In this document: piece after piece, positions 39,641 to 49,153 of the stretch
Layout of the letters: each line of letters starts with the position of its first letter
How positions within the stretch are numbered: the first letter of the stretch is position 1
From: Tritrichomonas foetus
Taxonomy: Eukaryota > Parabasalia > Tritrichomonadida > Tritrichomonadidae
DNA: 64,000 nt
Reading direction: 5' to 3'
NCBI GenBank assembly: GCA_001839685.1
Contig: MLAK01000217.1
Span: 75,116 to 139,115, forward strand
Notes under the pieces: generated by a model
Database searches by the model: none
What the model saw: the letters and a program-made list of their open reading frames with translations, nothing else
What the model was told of the DNA's origin: nothing
Position numbers and translations under genes: made by a program

Positions 39641-40639
39641 ATGTCCACATCTGACTCTGATGTAGTTTTGGACGAAGTAACACCCAAAAATCAAAATCAG
39701 CCGCAGTACAGTGGAGCTTTTGCATTCTTAAATCAAATGAATTCAAATAAAACGAAAAAAGAATTGGACGATATTCCATCATCACAAATTTTGCCAATTG
39801 ATTCACTTCCTTTATCAACATTGAAAGCAATCGATCCAGAACAACTTTGCATTTTCTATCAAAAAGATCCAAAAAAATCGCCCCTATTGTTCGGCCCGCT
39901 CTCAATGGATTCTGAGGCCGAATCGTTTTATGGCGACTTCGAAGTAAGTCCTGATGTCATCAGCGCCACAAAAAGTGGATACAAGGCGATCTTATTCTGC
40001 CTGCTAAATGACGAGCCCACTTGGCCTGTCTTTTTCAATGGTTTCATTAATAACCATAAAGTTGAAAGGCCAAATTTACGTTTTACTCCATCCTCTCAAT
40101 ATTTTTGGATCGACGTCACAAAGTTTTTAGTAAAACATAAAAATTCTATTCAAATTACAGCAAAAACTGAAATTCCTGGTCAATATATTTACGTTGTTCG
40201 ACTTTTTTATGCACCCACTGATTTTAATTGTGTGGTGGAAATCAGCCGTCGACCACATTTCAATTTTTCTGATTGGTCGCGTATCTATAAGCAAACAATT
40301 ATTGACAATGATGATGTTGACACAAAATCATTCATTCTATCATTGATTTGCCCGCTTGGACTAATTCGAATAAGTGAACCAGTCCGTGGAAATTTTTGCC
40401 AGCATCTTCTTTGTTTTGATTTGACTGTTTATTTGAAGTATGTGCGAGATTGTGGGAAATGGAACTGCCCAATTTGTGACCAAGAATGTCTTTTCGACTC
40501 TATAAGAATCGATGAGTTTGTTTTGGGTATTTTGAAAAGTGTTCCAGATAACTGTGAATCTGTGGAAATTGAAGAAAATGGTGAATATAAGCCTTATAAA
40601 TTTTCCAACAGTGAATATGACTATGATGATGATGATTAA
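39641..40639 (+). CDS. PIAS-type SUMO E3 ligase (PINIT plus SP-RING), 332 aa
   Basis: The ATG at 39641 (MSTSDSDVVLDE) is used. An SP-RING (Miz) zinc finger lies at about residues 236-287: SLICPLGLIRISEPVRGNFC, QHLLCFDLTVYLKY, GKWNCPICDQ. This has the Cys-x-His-x2-Cys and Cys-x2-Cys spacing of PIAS/SIZ proteins. The preceding 120 residues (WPVFFNGFINN, FWIDVTKFLVKHKN) fit the PINIT domain. No SAP domain was seen at the N-terminus. The C-terminus is very acidic (EYDYDDDD) and could serve as a SUMO-interacting region. The family transfers SUMO from UBC9 to nuclear targets. Confidence 0.9.
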   Translation: MSTSDSDVVLDEVTPKNQNQPQYSGAFAFLNQMNSNKTKKELDDIPSSQILPIDSLPLSTLKAIDPEQLCIFYQKDPKKSPLLFGPLSMDSEAESFYGDFEVSPDVISATKSGYKAILFCLLNDEPTWPVFFNGFINNHKVERPNLRFTPSSQYFWIDVTKFLVKHKNSIQITAKTEIPGQYIYVVRLFYAPTDFNCVVEISRRPHFNFSDWSRIYKQTIIDNDDVDTKSFILSLICPLGLIRISEPVRGNFCQHLLCFDLTVYLKYVRDCGKWNCPICDQECLFDSIRIDEFVLGILKSVPDNCESVEIEENGEYKPYKFSNSEYDYDDDD

Positions 40640-40931
40640 ATATGTTTTTAAAATGTGTATGAAAGACTAAAGATATTTATACTAAGCTTTTTTGTTTTTA
40701 CTCCTTCGATTTGTATTTGTAAAAAACTTCAATTTTTTATTTCTAATCAAATTACTGAAAAGGAAAAGCTTAAGGTATATGCTGTCTGAAAGACAAGATC
40801 ATTTAAATTAAGAAAATTAAAAAGAAAAATGATTAGTTTTCGTTTTTATTTTTACCATAATAAAACAAATTATCTAAAATTACACGAAAAATAAAAGCAT
40901 TAAAATAAGAAAGTAAGATATGTTGATCAAA

Positions 40932-42233
40932 TTAAAAAACCGATGTAACTTCCCTTTCTGTATCTGTTAATGGAATTTCTCTGCTGCTTGCATCTTCATC
41001 AGCTTGAAGAGTTTTCTTGAAAGGTAAATTCACGCATAAGAAGAAGATTGTGATTATGTTTGCCATCAAAATATAAAACACATCTGCTGCAAATGAAATT
41101 CCAAGCGCTTGGAAAGGAATCCAAAATCTAATGCAAAGCCTTGCAATATAAATAACTTCCAAAATAGTGAAAGAAAAAGCGGACAGAACAACAACAAAAA
41201 CTCTTTCAATTTGAAGCGATAAAACTCCAAAAATTAGCAAACCAAGAATAATCAAATGAGTTACAGCAGAAACCGCATAAATTGGATATTCCAATGAAGA
41301 TTCTTTAATATAAACCGAAAGAGTGCAAAGTGGCATTAATTTTGTTACAACAAATTGAGTAACAATTATGATGAATAAAAGTGAAGAAATTACAAAACGT
41401 ACAACCCATGATGAAAATATTACATGTGGAAGTTCAACAGTTCTAGCACTGACGAAAAATGTCATTGTCAAGAAAAATGCAATGTGAAAAATTTCTGGAG
41501 CCAAATCAAAAATTTGTGAAGAAACTTTTGGCGTGTAATATTTGAGAATAAGCCATGGGCCATCAACAAGGAAAATAAATAGGCCTAAATAAAAAGTTGC
41601 CCAATGATCACCACGAGTTGGTTTCAATCGACGTGGAACGATAAAGAATAAAACCAAAGCAACTAAAAATGTCATAATTGTGATAACTACAAAAGCGGTT
41701 ATAGCTATGAAAGATGACTCAGTGACATATTTTAATGTGAAGGTGGGATTAAATGTTGGGAAATCTGATTTGATTGAAAAAGCGATTGTTATTGAATTAA
41801 ATTCAATAAAATTAGCCTCATAAACGCGAATTGGGTCGCATCCTTCTGAATTGCATTTTGTTGAATAATTTTGATATTTAATCCCATCGTATTGAGTTGA
41901 TCCGTCCAAAAGCTGTTGATGAATTGTGGTGTTGATTTGAAAGTCATATTCCCCTTCTTTTTCGATAATAATGAAAGGCTGGAGATTTATGATTAAAAAT
42001 GAGGATAGCGAATCTAAATTTTGAATTCGAACAGGGTCTGTTAAATACGATGATTGATATATTGTCGTTTTAAGTTGCATTGTGCGGGTAACCGTGTTTG
42101 GGGGAGCAAAAGAAAAAATAATTGACAAAAATAAGCCGATCAAAAGAAACATAAAACGAATCAAAGCACCAGCAGTTCTCATCACATCTAATTTTGTCGA
42201 TACTGTTTCGTCATCTGGAAGTATTGATCGCAT
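40932..42233 (-). CDS. Wntless/TMEM181-like seven-membrane protein, 433 aa
   Basis: One membrane helix near residues 22-45 is followed by a luminal domain of about 130 residues (with CNSEGC, a likely disulphide), then seven further helices. The junction GDHWATFYLGLFIFLVDGPWLI resembles the segment before the core helices of Wntless/TMEM181 proteins. The cytosolic tail is short and acidic (EIPLTDTEREV). Relatives are sorting receptors or GPCR-like proteins in the secretory pathway. Trichomonads lack Wnt ligands as far as is known, so the cargo is unknown. TCATT with its A 11 bases before the ATG is the likely initiator. Family assignment is moderately sure; membrane topology is clearer. Confidence 0.65.
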   Translation of the reverse strand: MRSILPDDETVSTKLDVMRTAGALIRFMFLLIGLFLSIIFSFAPPNTVTRTMQLKTTIYQSSYLTDPVRIQNLDSLSSFLIINLQPFIIIEKEGEYDFQINTTIHQQLLDGSTQYDGIKYQNYSTKCNSEGCDPIRVYEANFIEFNSITIAFSIKSDFPTFNPTFTLKYVTESSFIAITAFVVITIMTFLVALVLFFIVPRRLKPTRGDHWATFYLGLFIFLVDGPWLILKYYTPKVSSQIFDLAPEIFHIAFFLTMTFFVSARTVELPHVIFSSWVVRFVISSLLFIIIVTQFVVTKLMPLCTLSVYIKESSLEYPIYAVSAVTHLIILGLLIFGVLSLQIERVFVVVLSAFSFTILEVIYIARLCIRFWIPFQALGISFAADVFYILMANIITIFFLCVNLPFKKTLQADEDASSREIPLTDTEREVTSVF

Positions 42234-42570
42234 TCAGAAAAAATGATTGAAATGTGGCATGAAAAATATTTTTGATTGATGAAAAGCGCCAATATCGATC
42301 CACTTAATCTATAGGTATTTATTTGGTCAGATACACAGAAAATATGGCTAGATAAACATTAAAAAAGTTGAATTTACGCCCATGTTCATCATGACAAACA
42401 TACAATATATTTCCAAAAAAAATGTATTAAAATGTTAAATGAAATGATATTATCTGTTCATTTTGTTACCATTTCCCCTTTTAATCTTAATAATATTTTA
42501 TCTTATGTTTGGTTTGTTTTTTGTTCCTAGGAAAGCTAATAAAATGCATTTTGATATAAAAATTAGTAAA
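42234..42570. other. Spacer upstream of the RNA candidate
   Basis: AT-rich sequence with no genes seen. A TCATT initiator for the Wntless-like gene is at 42242-42246 (minus strand). Confidence 0.45.
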
Positions 42571-42571
42571 T

Positions 42572-42707
42572 GTGATGTGACTTTTCGAGCTCCTTTGACT
42601 CATTCGGCCATTTGAGGAGATGCTGGCGCGTGACCACTGCTCCTCCAAGTCAAACTAACCCAAAGAGCCATCAAAGTTCACATCACTTTACCTCTTTGAC
42701 CTTTTTT
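42572..42707 (+). ncRNA. Candidate structured RNA with nested stems and a T6 terminator
   Basis: A locally GC-rich patch in an AT-rich spacer folds into nested stems. Stem 1 pairs 42572-42584 with 42673-42686 (13 pairs, one bulged T). Stem 2 pairs TTTGACT (42594-42600) with AGTCAAA (42648-42654). Stem 3 pairs GAGGAG (42614-42619) with CTCCTC (42640-42645), closing a GC-rich loop (ATGCTGGCGCGTGACCACTG). A run of six T follows at 42702-42707, where RNA polymerase III would stop. It does not look like tRNA, 5S, U1, U2, U4, U5 or U6. The 76-codon frame starting at 42612 has a non-protein-like composition and is not believed. Identity is unknown; strand is inferred from the T run. Confidence 0.4.
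42702..42707 (+). terminator. T6 run, possible Pol III terminator
   Basis: Six T in a row, 15 bases after the outer stem of the RNA candidate. Confidence 0.35.
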
Positions 42708-42966
42708 AGACTTTCACCTCACGAGTTTTGCATATCTCACAGGGAAAAAGACCTCAGGCTTTATGTTGTGAAAAGAATAGTCCCTTCTCAAGTGCCATCA
42801 ATTTTTGATTACAAAGAAGAAAATTCATATCGTAAAGCATAAAATCGAAAATATAAAATCACTAAAAATTGAATTAACAAATTTAAAAAAATAGAAAAAA
42901 TTTTAATTTAGATGACTGGAATATGAAAAATGTTTTACGAGGTATGAATAAAAGGAAAATTTTCTT

Positions 42967-43606
42967 TCAGCAACTGCAGAGTCCTCCATTTCCGTTAACT
43001 TGGCGCGTTTGTCGATTGGACCAATCTGGTATTTTTGTGGTGTTGTTTGGTCTATTATTTCCTTGGCGGCTTGAAATAGCCAAGCACATTTGATTGAACA
43101 TGTCTTTGACATTATATGCGGTTTTGGCTGATGTTTCGATAAATGGAATTCCGAAGCCGTCTGCGAGATTCTGGCCTTCGCTGCGACTGACCACTCTTTT
43201 GTCTTCGAGGTCGGCTTTGTTTCCGACGATCAATTTGCAAACGAGTGGATTTGCGAGTTTATCGACTTCCGTAAGCCATTTCCTGACGTTTTCGAAGCTC
43301 TGTCGATTTGTGATATCGTAAACGACTGCAATTGCGTGTGAGCCGTGATAATAATTGGCGGTGATGGATTGGAATCGTTCTTGGCCGGCTGTGTCCCAGA
43401 TTTGAAGTTTCACTTGACGTCCTCCTGACTCGATTGTGCGAATTTTGAAATCAACGCCGATTGTAGATACGTAATTATCGCTAAATGTTTGATCAGCAAA
43501 CTGAATAAGTAAGCAGCTTTTTCCGACTGCAGAATCGCCGATAATGAGAACCTCTGATGTTAGAAAAAAAAAACAAACTATAAAGCAAATCAAAATCGCC
43601 TGACAT
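42967..43606 (-). CDS. Rab-family small GTPase (Rab1-like), 204 aa, two exons
   Basis: The unspliced frame begins with the implausible MICFIVCFFF. Removing a 25-base intron at 43554-43578 joins ATG at 43606 to the rest and gives MSGDFDLLYKVLIIGDSAVG, the canonical Rab beginning. The GTPase motifs are complete: P-loop GDSAVGKS (15-22), switch I Thr40 in TIGVDF, WDTAGQE (62-68), NKAD and ETSAK. The tail ends CSC, a prenylation signal for geranylgeranyl transferase II. Effector-region sequence is closest to Rab1/Rab8, which act in ER-Golgi and secretory traffic. Exon 1 is 28 bases, and the split codon AAG (Lys10) is phase 1. Confidence 0.93.
43554..43578 (-). other. 25-base spliceosomal intron in the Rab gene
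   Basis: On the minus strand the intron starts GTTTG, has ten T, and ends CTAACATCAG. CTAAC is a classic branch-point sequence and CAG the acceptor. Its removal restores the frame and the conserved Rab N-terminus. Very short introns of about this size are known in trichomonads. Confidence 0.85.
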
Positions 43607-44079
43607 TCGATATGGCAAAACCGCCTATCAATCGATCGATAACCGGCGAATTAATCGAAAAATTTTGTTTCATTCAATTTTTCATATTTCTCAATATGGA
43701 AAGTAATTTCACTAATTCTACTAACAAAGTGATTAATTTTCTGGAAATACACGAGAAAAGTGATTTTACCAAAATCTCAACAAAAACAATTAGTGATTTG
43801 GTGGAAATATAAAAGCTTAGAGCCCAAAGGAATGATCAAATATATATTTATCTGATGGTCTTCACTTTCACTCATAATTTTTGATAAAAACTGTTCTTAG
43901 AAAAATTCAATATTCTTTTTCGGAAGTATTTATAATTTTGGCCCAAAACCTTTAGCTTTTATCGTTTCATATATTCCATTTCATCAATAATAAACAAAAC
44001 TAAAAGAAACAAATCATAGGAAAAAATGTAGAAAAGTTGTAAAAAAAATTGCATTTAATTCAAAAAAGGAGAACCTTTT
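43607..44079. other. Spacer between Rab and GlnRS genes
   Basis: About 470 bases. A 66-codon plus-strand frame at 43612-43812 overlaps the Rab promoter and is Asn/Ile/Phe-rich; it is probably chance. Nothing else was seen. Confidence 0.45.
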
Positions 44080-46326
44080 TTAGAAGCTGCTCTTAAGTTC
44101 GAGTGTTCTGTTGAAGACGAGTTTCTCTGCTGTTGAATCTTGGTCAACAACGAAGTATCCTTTTCTCTCGAATTGGAAGTGATCGTATTCTTGAGAGCCT
44201 TCAAGAGCTGGTTCTACCAATGCGTTTTGGATGATCACCTTTGAGTCCTTGTTAAGGTCATCTCTCCAGTCGCCCTGGACGGACATTGGATCTTCTGATT
44301 TGAAGAGTTGATTATAAAGGCGAACTTCGCAAGACTTGGCACCTTCTGAAACCCAGTGAATGTAAGCTTGTGCCTTACATTCGATTCTTTCGCAAACAAG
44401 TTCTGTTACAACGTTATCCTTCTTGATGACTTGGACAACCTTAAGTTGAACGTTTGCATATTTAAGACCAACTGGATTAACTGGAGTAAGTCTCTTGAAT
44501 CCTTTTTCTGGAACCTCTCTAAAGTCATCACGGTCGATATAAACAGTGCTGCTAAGCTTCATCTTTCTTGTGCCTGCTTCTGGATTCTTGGGGAAGAATG
44601 GAGCTTCAACGTCAAGGACTGAATCAATGCCTTGGATTGTGACTTTAATTGGATCGATGACGCAGAATGCACGCTTGGCGGTTTCATCAAATTCTGAACG
44701 TTGGACATATTCAAGTCTATCGTATGGAATGCATGTTGTTACGTTTCTTGTGAAGCCAACACCCTTTACGAAATTCCTGATAGCTGAAGCTGTGAAACCA
44801 CGGCGGCGGAGACCAGCAACTGTTGGCATACGTGGATCATCCCAACCGTCGACAAGGTTTCCATAAACGAGTGCTTGGAGACGCCTCTTTGACATGACGG
44901 TGTATGTAAGGTTAAGACGAGAGAATTCCCAAACGAATGGTTTGTAAATCTTTAAGGCATCAAGAACCCAGTAATATGATTCACGTCTGTTTTCGAATTC
45001 AAGTGTGCAAAGTGAGTGGGTGATGTGCTCGATAGAATCGATGACGCAGTGGCTGTAGTCGTATGTTGGATAGATGCACCATTGGTCGTGTGTGCGTGGG
45101 TGAGTATTATAGATGATACGATAGGCAACTTGATCGTACATGTTTGGATTGGCTGATGTAATATCCATCTTGAGACGGAGTGTGGCTTCAGAAGGTGCGT
45201 AGTAACCGCATTTCATAAGCTCGAATTCACGGAGTGATTCGGCGACTGGCCTGTCTCTCCATGGTGAAGCTGTGTGATTTTCACGACCAAGCTTGATTTC
45301 TTCTTTGGTTTGGTGGCAGACATAAGCAAGACCCTCCTTAATAAGATGAATAGCAAATTCATATAACTGTTGGAAGTAGTCCGATGTGTGTGTAATCTTC
45401 CACCAGTTGAATCCCATCCAATTGACATCTTTCTTAATGCCCTCGATGAATTCGTCCTTTTCTTTGGCTGGGTTTGTGTCATCAAAACGCATGTAGCATT
45501 TACCTTTCTTCATTTCGGCAAGACCGAAGTCGAGGTACATGGCTTTGGCATGGCCGATGTGGATCCAGCCATTTGGCTCTGGTGGGAAACGTGTCATATA
45601 GTTTCCATCCGTTATCTTGAGATGCTCTTCGAGGATTTCTTTAGAGTTGCCCATTGCGTTGTCCTGTGGGGATGGGAATGATGCGACGATTCCTTTGAAG
45701 TCGAGTTCCTTTTCTTCTGTTGATTCTTCGACTTTCTTTTGTTCGTCCTTCTTTGGAGCTGCTTTGGCCTTTGGTTTGGCCTTTGGCTTAGCGGCTGGCT
45801 CTGAATCTGGGATGGCCTCAAATTGCTTCTTGACTTCTTCTGTGATTTTTGCACTGCTGGCGAATTGCATTTCTGGCGTGTGGGTTTTGACTGATTTGAG
45901 AACGATACCGAGTGATGCTTTCTTTCCTTTTTCTTGGATGGTTGCTTGATTGGCTGCAATGACTGCAGAAACAGCAGCAACGATTTGCTCAGGTGTAACG
46001 ACAACACCAACACCAGCAGCTTTGTCGAAATCGGCATCAGAAAATTCCTTGGTCTTGAGTGTAAATTGAATGGCAGCATCAAGCTGTTCACCTGTTGCGA
46101 TTTTGCCATTTCCGATGTATTGGGCGACCTTTGTGGCATGTGGGTTTTCTTTCTGGCAAAGCTTTTGGATTAAGGCACCTGTTGGTTGTTCGCATCCACC
46201 TGTGAGACCGGCATCGCTGATGGCCTTGACAATTCTTTCTGTAAGCTTTTTGTTCTTGAGTATCTTTTCGACCTCAGTGGCTGGAATTTTGATAGAAAGA
46301 AGAAGATTGCGTGTTTCTTCACTCAT
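44080..46326 (-). CDS. QARS: Glutaminyl-tRNA synthetase, 748 aa
   Basis: A eukaryote-type N-terminal domain (about 1-180) resembles the tRNA-binding appendix of eukaryotic GlnRS. A Lys/Ala/Pro-rich linker (180-200) leads to the class I catalytic core. RFPPEPNGWIHIGHAKAMYL holds the HIGH motif at 256-259, and VMSKRRLQALV (near 475) is the KMSKS equivalent. AYRIIYNTHPRTHDQWCIYP and YDYSHCVIDSIEHITHSLCT are typical Gln/GluRS blocks, and the C-terminal half is the all-beta anticodon-binding region. It charges tRNA-Gln in the cytosol. TCATT with its A 14 bases before the ATG is the likely initiator. Confidence 0.96.
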   Translation of the reverse strand: MSEETRNLLLSIKIPATEVEKILKNKKLTERIVKAISDAGLTGGCEQPTGALIQKLCQKENPHATKVAQYIGNGKIATGEQLDAAIQFTLKTKEFSDADFDKAAGVGVVVTPEQIVAAVSAVIAANQATIQEKGKKASLGIVLKSVKTHTPEMQFASSAKITEEVKKQFEAIPDSEPAAKPKAKPKAKAAPKKDEQKKVEESTEEKELDFKGIVASFPSPQDNAMGNSKEILEEHLKITDGNYMTRFPPEPNGWIHIGHAKAMYLDFGLAEMKKGKCYMRFDDTNPAKEKDEFIEGIKKDVNWMGFNWWKITHTSDYFQQLYEFAIHLIKEGLAYVCHQTKEEIKLGRENHTASPWRDRPVAESLREFELMKCGYYAPSEATLRLKMDITSANPNMYDQVAYRIIYNTHPRTHDQWCIYPTYDYSHCVIDSIEHITHSLCTLEFENRRESYYWVLDALKIYKPFVWEFSRLNLTYTVMSKRRLQALVYGNLVDGWDDPRMPTVAGLRRRGFTASAIRNFVKGVGFTRNVTTCIPYDRLEYVQRSEFDETAKRAFCVIDPIKVTIQGIDSVLDVEAPFFPKNPEAGTRKMKLSSTVYIDRDDFREVPEKGFKRLTPVNPVGLKYANVQLKVVQVIKKDNVVTELVCERIECKAQAYIHWVSEGAKSCEVRLYNQLFKSEDPMSVQGDWRDDLNKDSKVIIQNALVEPALEGSQEYDHFQFERKGYFVVDQDSTAEKLVFNRTLELKSSF

Positions 46327-46946
46327 ATCTTAAAAAAAATGAAATTTAAATGTTGATGGCTAAAGTCTTTCATACTAACCGCTTTCTGATTTTTGGCCAT
46401 TCAAATAAAATATGATTATTGTGCCTATCATATTAAATATTATTATGAAACAAGTAAATTATTATTAAATTTAATATTTTTGTTATTTTATTATATTTTA
46501 AAATGGAACAAGATTATATAATATCTTTTGATATAATCTTGTTCCATTTTATTATATTTTAAAATGGAACAAGATTATATAATATCTTTTGATATAATCT
46601 TGTTCCATTTTATTATATTTTAAAATGATTTTTACCTCTTAATTTTCAAGATATTTATATTTTAATCAGAATTTTAAAATTCAATGTGATTGATGACATC
46701 ATTTTCTTCAATATATCGATGAATATTAAATATATTTTAGAAATTATGTCATAAATAACACTTTTATATATATTATAATACAAAAATGATATTTTTATAA
46801 TTATTTCTGAAAATTAGTGAACTAATTTTATGGTACTGATAGGTGATTATTCAAAAACTGATATAAATCATGGAAAAAAGGAAAAAGAGAGAATTGGTTG
46901 GAATTTATTATAAGAGTATAAATTTTAGTAAATTAAAGTAAAAATT
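46327..46946. other. Spacer with tandem hairpin units
   Basis: AT-rich region upstream of GlnRS, containing the 61-base repeat at 46485-46626. No coding frame was seen. Confidence 0.5.
46485..46626. repeat. Two tandem 61-base units, each a perfect 20-base hairpin
   Basis: Each unit contains AAAATGGAACAAGATTATAT, an 11-base loop, and the exact reverse complement. Arms are 46500-46519/46531-46550 and 46561-46580/46592-46611. The linker ATTATATTTT separates the two units. About 2.3 copies of the 61-base period are present. It could be a miniature inverted-repeat element, a protein-binding site, or a hairpin RNA source. Confidence 0.9.
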
Positions 46947-48818
46947 TTAGAATTCATTCGATTCGCCGTCATCAAAAGATTCATCGAAACCGCCCTCGCT
47001 TGTCTTTGGTCTTTCTGAGCTTTTCGCTTCAGATTCATCAAAACCTCCACCTGTGCTGCTTAATTTCGATTTCTCTTCAGATTCATCAAAACCGCCAGTA
47101 CTGCTTAATTTCTTCGCTGAAGACTCATTATTCTCTTCTGTATCTGATTTTTTGTCTGAATCACTATTGTCTGATCCTTTATCTGAATCTGAATGATTAT
47201 CTGAATCTGAGTGTTTATCTGAATCTGAATGTTTGTCTGAATCTGAATGTTTGTCTGAATCTGAATGTTTGTCTGAATCTGAATGATTATCTGAATCTGA
47301 ATGTTTGTCTGAGTCGTTTGCATTGCTTGTTGATTTTCCTTCATTTTCTGTATCGTTTGTGTCGAAGTTTGATTCGAGATTTGATTCATTTTGTGTGGTG
47401 GAATTCTGGTTTGAATCATCATCAAGGCTTCTTGTTTTCGCAGCCTCGCCTGAATCGTTTGCATCACCGAGAAGACCGGAGCCGATTCCTCCAATGATGT
47501 TTTCTGCTTTTCCTGCTTCTGAAGATTCTTGTTTTTCTGATGATTTATTATCGAAGTCTTCTGATGGTTTTTCGCTTTCACTCTTTTTATCTTCGTCAGA
47601 ATGATGTGAGTCTGACCTATGTTCTGATTCCTCTTTCTTTTCATCATCTTCAGAGTGATGGCTAGATGAATGGCGAGAAGAATGATTAGATGAGTGATGT
47701 GACGAATGATGCGAAGAGTGATGTGAAGCATCAGAATGATGGGATGAATGGTTTGATTCATTATCGAATCCTTTCTCTTCAGCTGGTTCAGAATGATGTG
47801 ATGAATGATGCGAAGAGTGATGTGATGAAGCAGAATGACGAGATGAAGAAGAAGAAGAAGATAATTTTGTTTCTTCTTCTTCGTCTGGATCAACCTCATC
47901 ACCTTTTGGCAAATATGGCTCAAGTTCGTTTGCTTCGTCGTCCATTTCAAGATTACGATAAGCGTCGTAGGCTTTTTGATAATGATCGGCTGCTTTCTTT
48001 GGTTTTCCTTCACTTTCGTACAACCGGGCAAGCTCGAGATAGATTTGCGCGGTTTCTGGTTTTTCCTCGCCATGGTTCGCTTCATCGAGCGAAGTCCATG
48101 CGTCTCCGTAATATTGGACGGCCTCATCAGAACGGCCATCATATGCGCTGGTTCTGGCTAAAACAAGGTCACGACGATATCTAATCATTGGATCTTCAAT
48201 TTCTTCTGTTGTCCATGGCTCGATTCTGTCTTTTGCGGTTGAATAATTTTTCGATTTGGCTGATCTCTTTTCGGGCTGGAGCGCAATATAAGCTTCGGAT
48301 GTTTCAAGAGCGATCATCATGGACTCCTCACGCTCGATATCGCATCCAGAATCTTCAAGCTGTTTGGCCTTTTGAAGGTGCCTAATTGCGGAATTCGGTC
48401 GGTGGTTTTCGTTATAGAAAAATCCAATAGCGGCATGCGAGCGGAGAGCTTCAGAAGAAGACTCTCCGTACATTATATATCGTAGCGCCTTTTGTCTGAC
48501 GAGGCAGGTGAAGCGCTCAGATGTGTCGAGATCACCCTTTAAGCGCTCTTCAAGCTCGTTGAGTTTTTGGTCAGGAGGCGTTGAGTCTTTCGCATCTGGA
48601 TTTTGTTTGAAATAATTAACTGCAAAAGACTCACTTTTCTCGTTCGATATTGCTTTGTTTGTTTGGAATTTTTGAGGAACGCGAGAAAGGCGGTGGCAAG
48701 AACTATCAAGATCACGCTGATTAAGTTTCTTTGTTGGACGCTGATTTTGACGTGGAGAAGTGACGACTGGTTTTCGAGATGTTTGTCTTCGCTGTGCGTG
48801 TGATGTATTCAGGCTCAT
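46947..48818 (-). CDS. TTC23-like tetratricopeptide protein with long Ser/Asp/His repeat tail, 623 aa
   Basis: Residues of about 75-290 form TPR helices: RFTCLVRQKALRYIMYGESS, LRSHAAIGFFYNENHRPNSA, AQIYLELARLYESEGKPKKA. This resembles TTC23, a ciliary base protein, which fits a flagellate. The second half is disordered and repetitive: SHHSSHHS runs (about 330-385), six-residue repeats of SDKHSD (about 500-550) and three GGFDES-type repeats at the C-terminus. TCATA with its A 15 bases before the ATG is the likely initiator. The TTC23 assignment rests on the helical pattern and is moderate. The overlapping 345-codon frame at 47105-48142 is a shadow of the repeats. Confidence 0.65.
   Translation of the reverse strand: MSLNTSHAQRRQTSRKPVVTSPRQNQRPTKKLNQRDLDSSCHRLSRVPQKFQTNKAISNEKSESFAVNYFKQNPDAKDSTPPDQKLNELEERLKGDLDTSERFTCLVRQKALRYIMYGESSSEALRSHAAIGFFYNENHRPNSAIRHLQKAKQLEDSGCDIEREESMMIALETSEAYIALQPEKRSAKSKNYSTAKDRIEPWTTEEIEDPMIRYRRDLVLARTSAYDGRSDEAVQYYGDAWTSLDEANHGEEKPETAQIYLELARLYESEGKPKKAADHYQKAYDAYRNLEMDDEANELEPYLPKGDEVDPDEEEETKLSSSSSSSRHSASSHHSSHHSSHHSEPAEEKGFDNESNHSSHHSDASHHSSHHSSHHSSNHSSRHSSSHHSEDDEKKEESEHRSDSHHSDEDKKSESEKPSEDFDNKSSEKQESSEAGKAENIIGGIGSGLLGDANDSGEAAKTRSLDDDSNQNSTTQNESNLESNFDTNDTENEGKSTSNANDSDKHSDSDNHSDSDKHSDSDKHSDSDKHSDSDKHSDSDNHSDSDKGSDNSDSDKKSDTEENNESSAKKLSSTGGFDESEEKSKLSSTGGGFDESEAKSSERPKTSEGGFDESFDDGESNEF
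47160..47310. repeat. 18-base coding tandem repeat (SDKHSD units)
   Basis: About seven to eight copies of an 18-base unit (CTGAATCTGAATGTTTGT on the plus strand) encode the six-residue SDKHSD/SDNHSD repeats of the TTC23-like protein. Near-identical copies suggest recent slippage and possible length variation between strains. Confidence 0.85.
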
Positions 48819-49153
48819 GATTTCTTGGAATATGAAAACGGATCAATCCGTTAATTGATGATGAAATGTTATATGAAAAATATTTTCGAGGAAATTGAAG
48901 AACGAAATCCAAACAATCAGCAACTATACGCTAAGAGAAGTATGCAAACCAATGGCGAATAAATGATAAAACTCACTTCATGCAGGAAAATATGGCAAAA
49001 AAATGATTGAAGTATGAAAAGAAAAAGATTTTCATTGTCCTTTGTTTGTGGACGAATAAAATAGAGAAGAAGAAGGAAAAGAAAAATAATGAGGAGAAAT
49101 TGATGATATTTTTGTTTGGTTTAGATTTTGAATTTGTATTAAAATCTACAGGT
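48819..49153. other. Spacer between TTC23-like and PABP genes
   Basis: About 335 bases with no genes seen; a divergent initiator TCATA (minus strand, 48831-48835) belongs to the TTC23-like gene. Plus-strand frames here overlap the PABP 3' end and are not believed. Confidence 0.45.

Noticed and set aside
42612..42842. 76-codon frame in the RNA candidate region
   Set aside because: Composition reflects the GC-rich structured patch; no domain and no protein-like codon pattern after it.
43612..43812. 66-codon gene divergent from Rab
   Set aside because: Starts six bases from the Rab ATG, is Ile/Phe/Asn-rich, and has no family match; better explained by chance.
47105..48142. 345-codon minus-strand frame inside the TTC23-like gene
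   Set aside because: Shifted reading of the SHHS and SDKHSD repeats; the main frame has clear TPR helices.
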